Positions 1 through 5,591 of a DNA stretch of 5,727 bases are shown here, one piece after another. Each line of letters starts with the position of its first letter. Position 1 is the first letter of the stretch. The notes under the pieces are model-generated. The model saw only the letters and a list, made by a program, of their open reading frames with translations, had not been told where the DNA came from and did no database searches. The translations under genes were made by a program, and so were the position numbers. Where the stretch lies: positions 1-5,727 of the forward strand of contig JBHJOP010000068.1 in assembly GCA_050329575.1 (NCBI GenBank), written 5' to 3'. The DNA comes from JAUXFS01 sp050329575. Its GTDB lineage: Bacteria > Pseudomonadota > Alphaproteobacteria > Rhodospirillales > Defluviicoccaceae.

Positions 1-1
1 C

Positions 2-445
2 GCCGGCGTCGAGGCGGCGCGGCCGGCCCCGCCGCCGGTCGCCGCCCATCAGGCCGAGGCGGAAGTGGTCGCCTTTCTCGCGCTGCTGCAGGAGAAGGGG
101 CGCCTGATCGACTTCCTGATGGACGACATCGCCGCCTACGACAACGCGCAGGTCGGCGCCGCCGCCCGCGTCGTCCACCAGGGCTGCCGGGCGGCGCTCG
201 CCGAGCACCTGACGATCCGCCCGATCCGCGACGAGGCGGAGGGCGCCAAGGTGACCGTCGCCGCGGGCTATGCCGCCGACGAGTACCGCCTGGTCGGCAA
301 CATCGGCGGCCAGCCGCCGTTCACCGGCACCCTCGTCCACCGCGGCTGGCGAACCGAGCGGGTCAAGCTGCCGCGCATCGTCCGCGCCGGCGGCGACCGG
401 CTGCCGACCCTGGCGCCGGCCGAGGTCGAGGTCAAGGTCAAGTAG
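2..445 (+). CDS. DUF2760 domain protein (5'-truncated by window edge)
   Basis: The reading frame is open from the left edge to a TAG stop, giving the last 147 residues of a protein whose start lies outside the window. I recognise it as DUF2760 from three things: the helix with LLQEKGRLIDFLMDDI (visible residues 28-43), the segment AQVGAAARVVHQGC (49-62), and the glycine/aromatic motif GNIGGQPPFTGTLVHRGW (99-116). The C-terminus APAEVEVKVK is also typical. A GTG at 65 lies inside the domain and is not a credible start; the residues before it form an Ala/Pro-rich linker, which suggests a longer N-terminal part. Family members are usually around 200 residues, so roughly the last two thirds is probably visible. 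The biochemical role of DUF2760 is not known. Its position just before an Hsp70-type gene is a recurring arrangement and suggests a partner or cofactor of that chaperone (inference). Confidence 0.85.
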   Translation, partial: AGVEAARPAPPPVAAHQAEAEVVAFLALLQEKGRLIDFLMDDIAAYDNAQVGAAARVVHQGCRAALAEHLTIRPIRDEAEGAKVTVAAGYAADEYRLVGNIGGQPPFTGTLVHRGWRTERVKLPRIVRAGGDRLPTLAPAEVEVKVK

Positions 446-493
446 CGCCCGGCGGTCGTCCGCCGCTTCCGTTCCCAATCGACGTTGCGCACC

Positions 494-2332
494 ATGAGCC
501 ACCCCTTCACGCTCGGCATCGATCTCGGCACGTCCAACAGCGCCGTCGCGCTCACCGATCTCGAGAGCGACGAGACCCGCATCGTCGAGCTCACCCAGAT
601 TCTCGGCCCCGACCGCGTCGGCGAGAAGGCGACGCTGCCATCCGCGCTCTACATCCCCCACCCGGACGAGTTCCCGCAGGGCGCGCTGGCGCTGCCGTGG
701 GCGGAGGCCGCCCTCGACGCGATCGTCGGCCAGTTCGCCCGCGACCACGGGGCGCTGGTCCCCGACCGGCTGATCACCTCGGCGAAGTCGTGGCTCTCCA
801 ACCCGCACATCGACCCGACGCAACCGGCGCTGCCGTGGCGCTCGGAGATCGCGGAAGCGAAGCTGTCGGCGTTCGACTGCTCGCGCCGCTACCTCGAACA
901 TCTGAAGTGCGGGTTCCTGTCCGCCGAGCAGGCCGCCGGCCGCGACTGGGACCTCGCCCGCGGCCACGTCGTCCTCACGGTGCCGGCGTCCTTCGACGAG
1001 GTGGCGCGCAGTCTGACCGCCGAAGCCGCGGAAGCGGCCGGGCTCGGCAAGGTGACCCTGCTCGAGGAGCCGCAGGCGGCGTTCTACGCCTGGACCGCGC
1101 GGGCGGGCGGCGGGTGGCGCGAGGCGGTCCATCCCGGCGACGTCGTGCTGGTCTGCGACGTCGGCGGCGGCACCACCGACTTCAGCCTGATCGCGGTCTC
1201 GGAGCGCGACGGCGAGCTGGCGCTGGAGCGGATCAGCGTCGGCGAGCACATCCTGCTCGGCGGCGACAACATGGATCTGGCGCTGGCGTACACGCTCCGC
1301 GCGAAGCTCGAGGCCGACGGCAAGGCGCTCGACGACTGGCAGTTCCTCGCCCTCGTCCATGCCGCATCGAGCGCCAAGGTGGCGCTGTTCCGCGACCGGA
1401 CTCTGGCCGCGGCGCCGATCGCGGTGCCGTCGCGGGGGGCCAGCCTGTTCGCCGGGACCGTCGCCACCGCGCTCGACCGCGCCACCCTCGAAGGCCTGGT
1501 CCTCGACGGCTTCTTCCCGCTGACCGCGAGCGACGATCTGCCGCAGGAAGGCGGCGGCGCCGGGTTGCAGGAGTTCGGCCTGCCGTACGCCGCCGACCCG
1601 GTGGTCAGCAAGCACCTCGCCCGCTTTCTCGCCCGCAGCCTCGCCAACGTGCGGGCGAGCGAGGCGCTCCAGGCCTTGGTCGGGAACCGGGACGACGGCG
1701 AGACGCTCCTGATGCCGACGGCGGTGCTGTTCAACGGCGGCGTGTTCAACGCGGCACCGATCCGCGCCCGCGTCCTCGATCTGCTGGCGTCCTGGAACGA
1801 CGGCGCGCCGGTGCGCGAGCTCGCCGGCGACGAGCCGGACCTGGCGGTCGCCAAGGGGGCGGCGTTCTACGGCCGCAACCGGGTCACCGGCAAGGGCATC
1901 CGCATCAAGGCCGGCACCGCGCGCTCCTATTACGTCGGCCTGGAGACGTCGATGCCGGCGGTCCCCGGCTTCAGGCCGCCGGTCAAGGCCTTGTGCGTCG
2001 TCCCGCAGGGCATGGAGGAGGGGAGCGAGCTCCTGATCGAGGGCCGGGAATTCGGCCTGATCACCGGGCGGCGCGCCGAGTTCCGCTTCTTCGCCTCCGA
2101 GGTCAGGAGCGGCGACGCGCCGGGCCAGGTCCTCCCCGACGCCGAACGCGAACTGGAAGAGACCAGCCGCCTCGAAATCGACCTCCCCGCGGTCGACGAC
2201 CTGCCGGCGGGCCAGGCCGTCCCGGTGCAGATCGAAGCCCACGTCACCGAGCTCGGCACCCTGGAGCTGTGGATGAAACACACCAAATCCGACCGCCGCT
2301 GGAAGATCGAGTTCCAGGTGCGCACGGAGTAG
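494..2332 (+). CDS. Divergent Hsp70-family (DnaK-like) molecular chaperone ATPase
   Basis: This is a complete 612-residue cytosolic protein with the Hsp70/actin nucleotide-binding fold. In order I see phosphate-1 loop GIDLGTSNSAVAL (residues 8-20), SAKSW (96-100) where DnaK has its catalytic lysine, TVPASFDE (162-169), EEPQAAFYAW (191-200), phosphate-2 loop CDVGGGTTDFSL (221-232), LGGDNMD (255-261), adenosine motif FNGGVFNAAPIRARVLDLL (413-431) and AVAKGAAFYG (451-460). Residues from about 475 resemble a beta-type substrate domain. The protein lacks an obvious DnaK-style helical lid and the EEVD-like tail, so it is a specialised paralogue rather than the housekeeping DnaK. ATG at 494 is chosen because the conserved beta strand begins six residues later. 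An in-frame TTG at 485 would add only three residues. No good Shine-Dalgarno sequence precedes either start, so translation may depend on the DUF2760 gene 48 nt upstream. Client proteins are unknown. Confidence 0.92.
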   Translation: MSHPFTLGIDLGTSNSAVALTDLESDETRIVELTQILGPDRVGEKATLPSALYIPHPDEFPQGALALPWAEAALDAIVGQFARDHGALVPDRLITSAKSWLSNPHIDPTQPALPWRSEIAEAKLSAFDCSRRYLEHLKCGFLSAEQAAGRDWDLARGHVVLTVPASFDEVARSLTAEAAEAAGLGKVTLLEEPQAAFYAWTARAGGGWREAVHPGDVVLVCDVGGGTTDFSLIAVSERDGELALERISVGEHILLGGDNMDLALAYTLRAKLEADGKALDDWQFLALVHAASSAKVALFRDRTLAAAPIAVPSRGASLFAGTVATALDRATLEGLVLDGFFPLTASDDLPQEGGGAGLQEFGLPYAADPVVSKHLARFLARSLANVRASEALQALVGNRDDGETLLMPTAVLFNGGVFNAAPIRARVLDLLASWNDGAPVRELAGDEPDLAVAKGAAFYGRNRVTGKGIRIKAGTARSYYVGLETSMPAVPGFRPPVKALCVVPQGMEEGSELLIEGREFGLITGRRAEFRFFASEVRSGDAPGQVLPDAERELEETSRLEIDLPAVDDLPAGQAVPVQIEAHVTELGTLELWMKHTKSDRRWKIEFQVRTE

Positions 2333-2352
2333 GGGACGGCGGCGGCGAGGTC

Positions 2353-2442
2353 ATGAACCCGCAGCCGATCCGCGCGAAAGCCAAGGCCTATCGGGTTCGT
2401 CAGGTGCGGAAAGTGGTCATCAGGTACAAGCTGGAGCTGTAG
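2353..2442 (+). CDS. Possible 29-residue basic peptide upstream of hicB-like gene
   Basis: A short ORF of 29 codons begins with ATG 20 nt after the Hsp70 stop and ends in TAG directly against the ATG of the HicB-like gene. The product would be strongly basic: about ten Arg/Lys, with a C-terminal stretch VRQVRKVVIRYKLEL that could form a beta strand or an amphipathic segment. A GAGG lies only 3 nt before the ATG, which is a poor ribosome-binding spacing. The same frame is open for a long distance inside the Hsp70 gene, so an open frame here is weak evidence by itself. I do not recognise the sequence and it does not look like HicA. It could be a translational-coupling leader for the next gene, a remnant of a larger gene, or non-coding. 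Confidence 0.3.
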   Translation: MNPQPIRAKAKAYRVRQVRKVVIRYKLEL

Positions 2443-2655
2443 ATGCCATTCAAGTACGAGATCATCATTTACTGGAGCCCGGAGGACCAGGCTTTCATTG
2501 CCGAAGCACCGGAACTTCCGGGCTGCATGGCCGACGGTGGAACCCATGCCGAGGCCCTGCGCAACCTGGAAGTCGTCATGGCCGAATGGATCGACACCGC
2601 CACCGAGCTGGGCCGGACCATTCCCGAGCCGCGCGGCCGGCTGATGTTCGCCTGA
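2443..2655 (+). CDS. Solo HicB-like (HicB_lk antitoxin-type) small protein
   Basis: The 70-residue product matches the HicB-like fold. MPFKYEIIIYWSPEDQAFIA (residues 1-20) gives the first two strands, followed by the family hallmark EAPELPGCMADG (21-32), the helix THAEALRNLEVVMAEWIDTA (34-53) and a C-terminal GRTIPEPRGRLMFA (57-70). HicB antitoxins normally bind and block the mRNA interferase HicA and carry an added DNA-binding domain for autoregulation. This protein ends at the core domain, so it lacks the DNA-binding part. No neighbouring ORF has the HicA double-stranded-RNA-binding-like signature. A GGAG at 2433-2436 sits 6 nt before the ATG. Codons here use A/T in third position more often than in flanking genes (for example ATT, TTT-like and GCA choices), which hints at separate acquisition. 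Function as an antitoxin is therefore doubtful; it may be an orphan or act in trans. Confidence 0.85.
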   Translation: MPFKYEIIIYWSPEDQAFIAEAPELPGCMADGGTHAEALRNLEVVMAEWIDTATELGRTIPEPRGRLMFA

Positions 2656-2857
2656 CGTCCGCGGCGGCGGGCGGCCGAACTCCAAGAATGGTTGCGTCCC
2701 CTTTCTCCCCCCCTTTCTCCCCAGATCCTCCTCGATCGCCGCCGCCATGGTCTCGGTCCCGGTCATCGAAGGTCCCCGTCGTTCCGACATCCGCCTTCGA
2801 ATCACACGCCGACCACCCCGTCAAGCGAAGTGACCCATGTTTAGGCCAGAGGCGGCG
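2656..2857. other. Intergenic stretch between hicB-like gene and the rpsF promoter
   Basis: No credible gene lies in this part of the 318-nt gap. The frames that stay open through it are arginine/proline/serine-rich and match nothing I know. The stretch contains the pyrimidine tract described separately and then low-complexity GC-rich DNA. I see no tRNA and no convincing T-tract terminator for the HicB-like gene. Confidence 0.6.
2697..2722. repeat. 26-nt pyrimidine-only tract with two CCCTTTCTCCCC units
   Basis: Every base from 2697 to 2722 is C or T. The tract consists of two copies of CCCTTTCTCCCC placed head to tail, separated by no more than a base. Directly upstream is AAGAATGGTTGCGTCCCC. 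From memory, short phrases of the GGTTGCGTCCC type recur between genes in many Proteobacteria near REP-associated transposase genes, so this may be a remnant of a small dispersed element. That link is not proven by the sequence here, since no second copy and no transposase occurs in the window. Confidence 0.45.
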
Positions 2858-2863
2858 GGTCGC

Positions 2864-2891
2864 TTGCGTGCCGGGGGCGATCGTGTATAAC
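2864..2891 (+). promoter_or_regulatory. Predicted sigma-70 type promoter of the rpsF operon
   Basis: A -35 like TTGCGT (2864-2869, preceded by C as in the alphaproteobacterial CTTG form) is separated by 16 nt from a -10 like TATAAC (2886-2891). The -10 stands out in otherwise very GC-rich DNA. Transcription would begin near 2898, giving a leader of about 75 nt. It is the only good promoter-like pair I find ahead of the ribosomal genes. Confidence 0.65.
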
Positions 2892-2909
2892 GGGCGCTCC
2901 CGTCTCCTT

Positions 2910-2944
2910 GCCGGAACGGTCCGGCTATGCTCGGCGCGGCCGAG
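2910..2944 (+). promoter_or_regulatory. Two tandem hairpins in the rpsF leader (candidate S6:S18 control element)
   Basis: Two perfect inverted repeats lie between the predicted transcription start and the rpsF start. The first is GCCGGA-ACGG-TCCGGC at 2910-2925, a 6-bp stem with a 4-nt loop. The second is CTCGGC-GCG-GCCGAG at 2930-2944, a 6-bp stem with a 3-nt loop. In several bacterial phyla the S6:S18 complex binds a hairpin with an exposed CCG in the rpsF leader and represses its own operon. Position and CCG content fit that idea, but I cannot confirm the specific consensus fold by eye. The hairpins could simply be chance GC-rich structure. Confidence 0.45.
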
Positions 2945-2961
2945 TTGAGAGAAGCCATAAC

Positions 2962-2965
2962 GGAG
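2962..2965 (+). promoter_or_regulatory. Shine-Dalgarno GGAG that fixes the GTG start of rpsF
   Basis: GGAG at 2962-2965 lies 8 nt before the GTG at 2974. It supports GTG over the upstream in-frame ATG at 2908, which would add 22 residues that are not part of the S6 fold and would cover both leader hairpins. Confidence 0.7.
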
Positions 2966-2973
2966 AGCAGGAC

Positions 2974-3447
2974 GTGCCTTATTACGAGAGCGTGCTGATC
3001 GCACGCCAGGATTTGTCCGCCACGCAGGTCGAGGCACTGGCGGACGGCTTCGCCAAGACCATCGAGGAGCAGGGGGGCCGCGTCGCCAAGCGCGAGCTTT
3101 GGGGACTTCGGACCCTCGCCTTCCGGATCCGAAAGCACCGCAAGGGACACTACGTGCTGTTCAACATCGACGGACCGGCCGCGGCCGTCCACGAACTGGA
3201 ACGCCAAGTGCGGATCAGCGAGGACGTTCTGCGGTGCCTCACGGTCCGCGTCGAGGCCCTCGAAGAGGGTCCCTCGGCGATGATGCAGAGCCGTAGCCAT
3301 CGCGGCGACGAGCGCGGCCGCCGGGAGGACCGCCCGCGGCACGGCGATCGTCCGCCGTCGCGGTTCCGCGACGACGAGCCCCGCGCTCCCCGTGCGGCCG
3401 CCGAGACCGGCGAGGCCGAGGCCCCGAAGCAGCAGGAGGGCTCATGA
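2974..3447 (+). CDS. rpsF: 30S ribosomal protein S6
   Basis: S6 binds 16S rRNA in the 30S platform next to S18. The product of 157 residues begins with the typical MPYYESVLIARQDLS (1-15). It continues through GGRVAKRELWGLRTLAFRIRKHRKGHYVLFNID (34-66) and ends its ferredoxin-like core with RISEDVLRCLTVRVE (80-94). GTG is the start because homologues begin exactly here and a GGAG is correctly spaced. The core ends near residue 98. Beyond it is a charged tail of about 60 residues, first rich in Arg/Asp/His/Pro (106-140) and then in Ala/Glu (141-157). Such tails are common in alphaproteobacterial S6 and are probably disordered. It is the first gene of the operon; its TGA overlaps the ATG of rpsR, so the two are likely translationally coupled. 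Confidence 0.97.
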   Translation: MPYYESVLIARQDLSATQVEALADGFAKTIEEQGGRVAKRELWGLRTLAFRIRKHRKGHYVLFNIDGPAAAVHELERQVRISEDVLRCLTVRVEALEEGPSAMMQSRSHRGDERGRREDRPRHGDRPPSRFRDDEPRAPRAAAETGEAEAPKQQEGS

Positions 3448-3677
3448 GCACCGCGCGCCGCCCGTTCTTTCGCCGTCGCAAGACGTGTCCATTTTCCGGG
3501 CCGGACGCCCCGGCGATCGATTACAAGGACGTCAAGCTGTTGCAGCGATACGTCTCGGAACGGGGCAAGATCGTGCCGAGCCGGATCACCGCCGTTTCGA
3601 CGAAGAAGCAGCGGGAACTGGCGCAAGCGATCAAGCGGGCCCGCTTCCTCGCGCTGCTCCCCTACCTGGTCAAGTAG
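3444..3677 (+). CDS. rpsR: 30S ribosomal protein S18
   Basis: S18 forms a heterodimer-like contact with S6 on the 30S platform. The 77-residue product is of normal length. A basic N-terminus RRPFFRRRKTCPF (5-17) leads into the conserved core IDYKDVKLLQRYVSERGKIV (25-44), then PSRITAVSTKKQRELAQAIK (45-64) and RARFLALLPYLVK (65-77). The ATG overlaps the rpsF stop by 4 nt (ATGA), and AGGAGG at 3434-3439 gives a strong ribosome-binding site 4 nt upstream. No missing residues or frame disruptions are seen. Confidence 0.98.
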   Translation: MSTARRPFFRRRKTCPFSGPDAPAIDYKDVKLLQRYVSERGKIVPSRITAVSTKKQRELAQAIKRARFLALLPYLVK

Positions 3678-3776
3678 GGGCCGTACCCGCAGCGCTGCTG
3701 GTTGCCGCGCCGGCCGTTCTCGCGGCGGCGCCGGGCGCGACCGCGGCGTTCGTGGCCGGCCCCACGTGAGGGCTGC

Positions 3777-4715
3777 ATGCTCAAAGCCGGGCTGATCGCC
3801 TTCGGGGGTGGACTCCTGAGTGCCGTCGCATCGATCGCGCCCGTGCTCGGCGCGTCGGGCGGCGTGGTGTTCGCCTACCTCGCGCCGCTGCCGCTGCTGA
3901 TGGTCGGCTTCGGCCTGGGGGCGGCGCAGGCGCTGATCGCCGCGGCGAGCGGGATCGTGGTGGTGGCGATGGTCGCGGGTGTCGCGGCGGCCGGCGTCTA
4001 CGGCGGCATGCATGCCCTTCCCTCGTGGCTGATCGTCCAACAGGCGCTCCGCAACGGGGCGGGCGACCAGCGCGCGGCGGCCTCGCTCGCCGGCACCATC
4101 CTCTGCCGGCTGGCGCTGATCGGGGCGGGACTGGCCCTCGCCGCGGCGGTGGCGCTCGTCGGTGACGACGGCGTCGAGGCGTCGGTTCGCGAGCTGCTGG
4201 CGACGGCCGCCGCCGCCGCGGTCCCTGGCCTGGCGGACGTCGATCGCGATACCTTCGTCGGCCTGCTGGCGCCGCTGTTCATCGGCATGTCGGGGTTCAC
4301 CTGGCTGCTGATGCTGGTCGTCAACAGCACCCTGGCGCAAGGAATGCTGACCCGCCGCGGCCGGGCGCTGCGGCCGTCGCCGCAGTGGTCGGCGTTGGTC
4401 CTTCCGGAGTGGATGTCGTGGCCGCTGGTCGCGACCGCGGTGGTGGCACTGGTCAGTGCCGGCGATGTGGGGTATATGGCCCGCAACCTGGCGCTGATCT
4501 TTGCCGGACCCTACTTTTTCCTCGGCCTGGCGGTGGTGCACAGCCTCGTCCGGCGGACGCAACGGAGGGGGCTGCTGCTGGCGACGTTCTACGTGACGCT
4601 GGCTCTGTTCTTCACGTTCGTGGGCGTGGCGGTCGCCGCCTTGGGGATGATCGAGCAATGGGCCGGGGTGCGCCGACGACTGGTCGGGCCGGGCGCCGGC
4701 CGAGGGAGTGAATGA
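3777..4715 (+). CDS. DUF2232 integral membrane protein
   Basis: A 312-residue, strongly hydrophobic inner-membrane protein. I count about eight membrane segments, near residues 4-25, 33-56, 57-79, 104-128, 160-185, 214-228, 237-258 and 266-291. A cytoplasmic-type basic loop VRRTQRRG lies at 258-265 and a basic tail VRRRLVG at 298-304. Length, composition and position between rpsR and rplI match the DUF2232 family of Alphaproteobacteria, whose function is unknown; distant YybS-like proteins have been compared to transporter membrane subunits. ATG at 3777 is preferred because GAGG lies 5 nt upstream and the first membrane helix follows at once. The in-frame ATG at 3702 would add 25 Arg/Pro-rich residues with no family support. 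The stop overlaps the rplI start by one base, so the gene is cotranscribed with the ribosomal genes. Confidence 0.85.
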   Translation: MLKAGLIAFGGGLLSAVASIAPVLGASGGVVFAYLAPLPLLMVGFGLGAAQALIAAASGIVVVAMVAGVAAAGVYGGMHALPSWLIVQQALRNGAGDQRAAASLAGTILCRLALIGAGLALAAAVALVGDDGVEASVRELLATAAAAAVPGLADVDRDTFVGLLAPLFIGMSGFTWLLMLVVNSTLAQGMLTRRGRALRPSPQWSALVLPEWMSWPLVATAVVALVSAGDVGYMARNLALIFAGPYFFLGLAVVHSLVRRTQRRGLLLATFYVTLALFFTFVGVAVAALGMIEQWAGVRRRLVGPGAGRGSE

Positions 4716-5353
4716 TGGACGTCATCTTGCTGGAACGGATCGAGAAGCTCGGGCTGATGGGGGAGGTCGTCAAGGTCAAGACCGGATTCGCCCGCAATTA
4801 CCTGCTGCCGCAGAAGAAGGCGGTACGGGCCACCGACGAAAACCGCAGGAAGTTCGAAGCGCAGCGCGCGCAGCTCGAGGCCAGCAACCTCGAGCGCAAG
4901 GCGGAGGCCGAGAAGGTCGCGGCGCGGATGGGACATCTGACGGTCGTGCTGATCCGCCAGGCCGGAGAGGCCAGCCAGCTCTACGGGTCGGTCAACGCCC
5001 GCGACATCGCCCTCGCGGTGACCGAGGCCGGATTCACGATCGGCCGCCCGCAGGTCGGGCTCAACGAGCCGATCAAGTCGCTGGGACTGCACCCGGTGTC
5101 GGTCAGCCTGCATCCGGAGGTGACGGTGCGGGTCACGGCCAACGTGGCGCGATCCGAGGAAGAGGCGGCCCTGCAGGCCCAAAGTGGCCGGGTGGTCTCG
5201 CGGATCGGGGACGAAGAGGGGCCCGAGGAGGTCGCGATCGAAGAGCAGGCGATGGCGGTGTTCGAACAGGACGCGGCCCAGAATGCAATCGAGGAACTGA
5301 GCGCCGAGAGCCCCAGCGAAGCCGGGACGCAGGGGCCGACGAAGAAGGCCTGA
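4715..5353 (+). CDS. rplI: 50S ribosomal protein L9
   Basis: L9 binds 23S rRNA with its N-terminal domain and reaches out from the 50S subunit through a long helix; it helps keep the reading frame. The 212-residue product starts MDVILLERIEKLGLMGEVVK (1-20) and keeps the signature VKTGFARNYLLPQKKAVRAT (21-40), with Lys at 34 where many homologues have Gly. The charged connecting helix covers about 41-72. The C-terminal rRNA-binding domain follows, with SQLYGSVNARDIA (87-99) and the end of the fold near VTVRVTANVARSEEE (136-150). An acidic tail of about 60 residues follows, as is usual in alphaproteobacteria. ATG at 4715 is chosen over 4712 because homologues start MDVILL and GGAG at 4705-4708 is spaced 6 nt from it. 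It overlaps the previous stop (TGATG). Confidence 0.97.
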   Translation: MDVILLERIEKLGLMGEVVKVKTGFARNYLLPQKKAVRATDENRRKFEAQRAQLEASNLERKAEAEKVAARMGHLTVVLIRQAGEASQLYGSVNARDIALAVTEAGFTIGRPQVGLNEPIKSLGLHPVSVSLHPEVTVRVTANVARSEEEAALQAQSGRVVSRIGDEEGPEEVAIEEQAMAVFEQDAAQNAIEELSAESPSEAGTQGPTKKA

Positions 5354-5354
5354 A

Positions 5355-5377
5355 CGGCGAGCCCTGGCGCATCGCCG
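5355..5377 (+). other. Hairpin directly after rplI stop
   Basis: CGGCGA (5355-5360) pairs perfectly with TCGCCG (5372-5377) across an 11-nt loop, starting one base past the rplI stop. There is no T-tract after it, so it is not a clear intrinsic terminator. It could slow RNA decay from the 3' end, or be chance in GC-rich DNA. Confidence 0.3.
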
Positions 5378-5405
5378 GGACGCTGTCGCCCGATCGTTGA
5401 ATTGC

Positions 5406-5427
5406 GATGGCGCCGGCGCGCGCCATC
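5406..5427 (+). terminator. Candidate terminator-like hairpin after the rpsF-rplI operon
   Basis: GATGGCGC (5406-5413) pairs perfectly with GCGCCATC (5420-5427), an 8-bp stem with a 6-nt loop, 52 nt after the rplI stop. It is the strongest stem in the gap. No run of T follows, so it may act with Rho, as a weak terminator or as an RNA-stabilising structure. Confidence 0.4.
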
Positions 5428-5483
5428 CGTCATCGGCGGTCGTCTCGGGGTCCGCCCGGTTCCGGCCGCGGCAGCCTGAACGG

Positions 5484-5528
5484 ACCCGTAAATTTAATAC
5501 CCCATTCGGGGCAATCGTGCGTTAGGAT
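5484..5528 (+). promoter_or_regulatory. AT-rich island with CCCC-N4-GGGG palindrome upstream of RTX gene
   Basis: GTAAATTTAATA at 5488-5499 is the most AT-rich run in the gap and directly abuts CCCCATTCGGGG (5500-5511), a palindrome with 4-bp arms. TTAGGAT at 5522-5528 could serve as a -10, though no good -35 is paired with it. Together this looks like a promoter or operator region for the RTX gene, with the palindrome as a possible regulator site about 80 nt before the start codon. The exact promoter cannot be fixed by eye. Confidence 0.35.
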
Positions 5529-5591
5529 GGCCGCCGATCGCCGCATCCGGCGACGCAGGCTCGACGCCTTGACCCAGGGGAGGAGACGACC

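Noticed and set aside
697..2442. Long + strand open frame (581 codons) overlapping the Hsp70 gene
   Set aside because: It is extremely rich in Arg, Gly and Pro and has no family resemblance, while the other frame carries all Hsp70 motifs. Only the last 29 codons, beyond the Hsp70 stop, are kept as a low-confidence ORF.
1930..2805. Minus-strand open frame of 291 codons across the Hsp70 end and HicB-like gene
   Set aside because: It has no recognisable domain and runs antisense to two supported genes; a shadow frame.
2908..2973. Upstream ATG start for rpsF adding 22 residues
   Set aside because: The added residues are not part of S6, the ATG has no ribosome-binding site, and it would place the leader hairpins inside the coding region. 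GTG at 2974 has a well-spaced GGAG.
2656..2973. Search for a HicA toxin gene or tRNA in the gap after the HicB-like gene
   Set aside because: No frame shows the HicA core or its GSHxxF-like motif, and no cloverleaf pattern was seen.
3678..3776. Possible extra gene or terminator between rpsR and the DUF2232 gene
   Set aside because: The 99-nt spacer has only short Arg/Ala-rich open frames and no clear T-tract hairpin; it looks like an ordinary operon gap.
3150..4658. 502-codon minus-strand open frame opposite rpsF, rpsR and the DUF2232 gene
   Set aside because: The product is low-complexity Arg/Gln/His/Asp-rich, typical of antisense frames in GC-rich DNA, and it spans three well-supported + strand genes.
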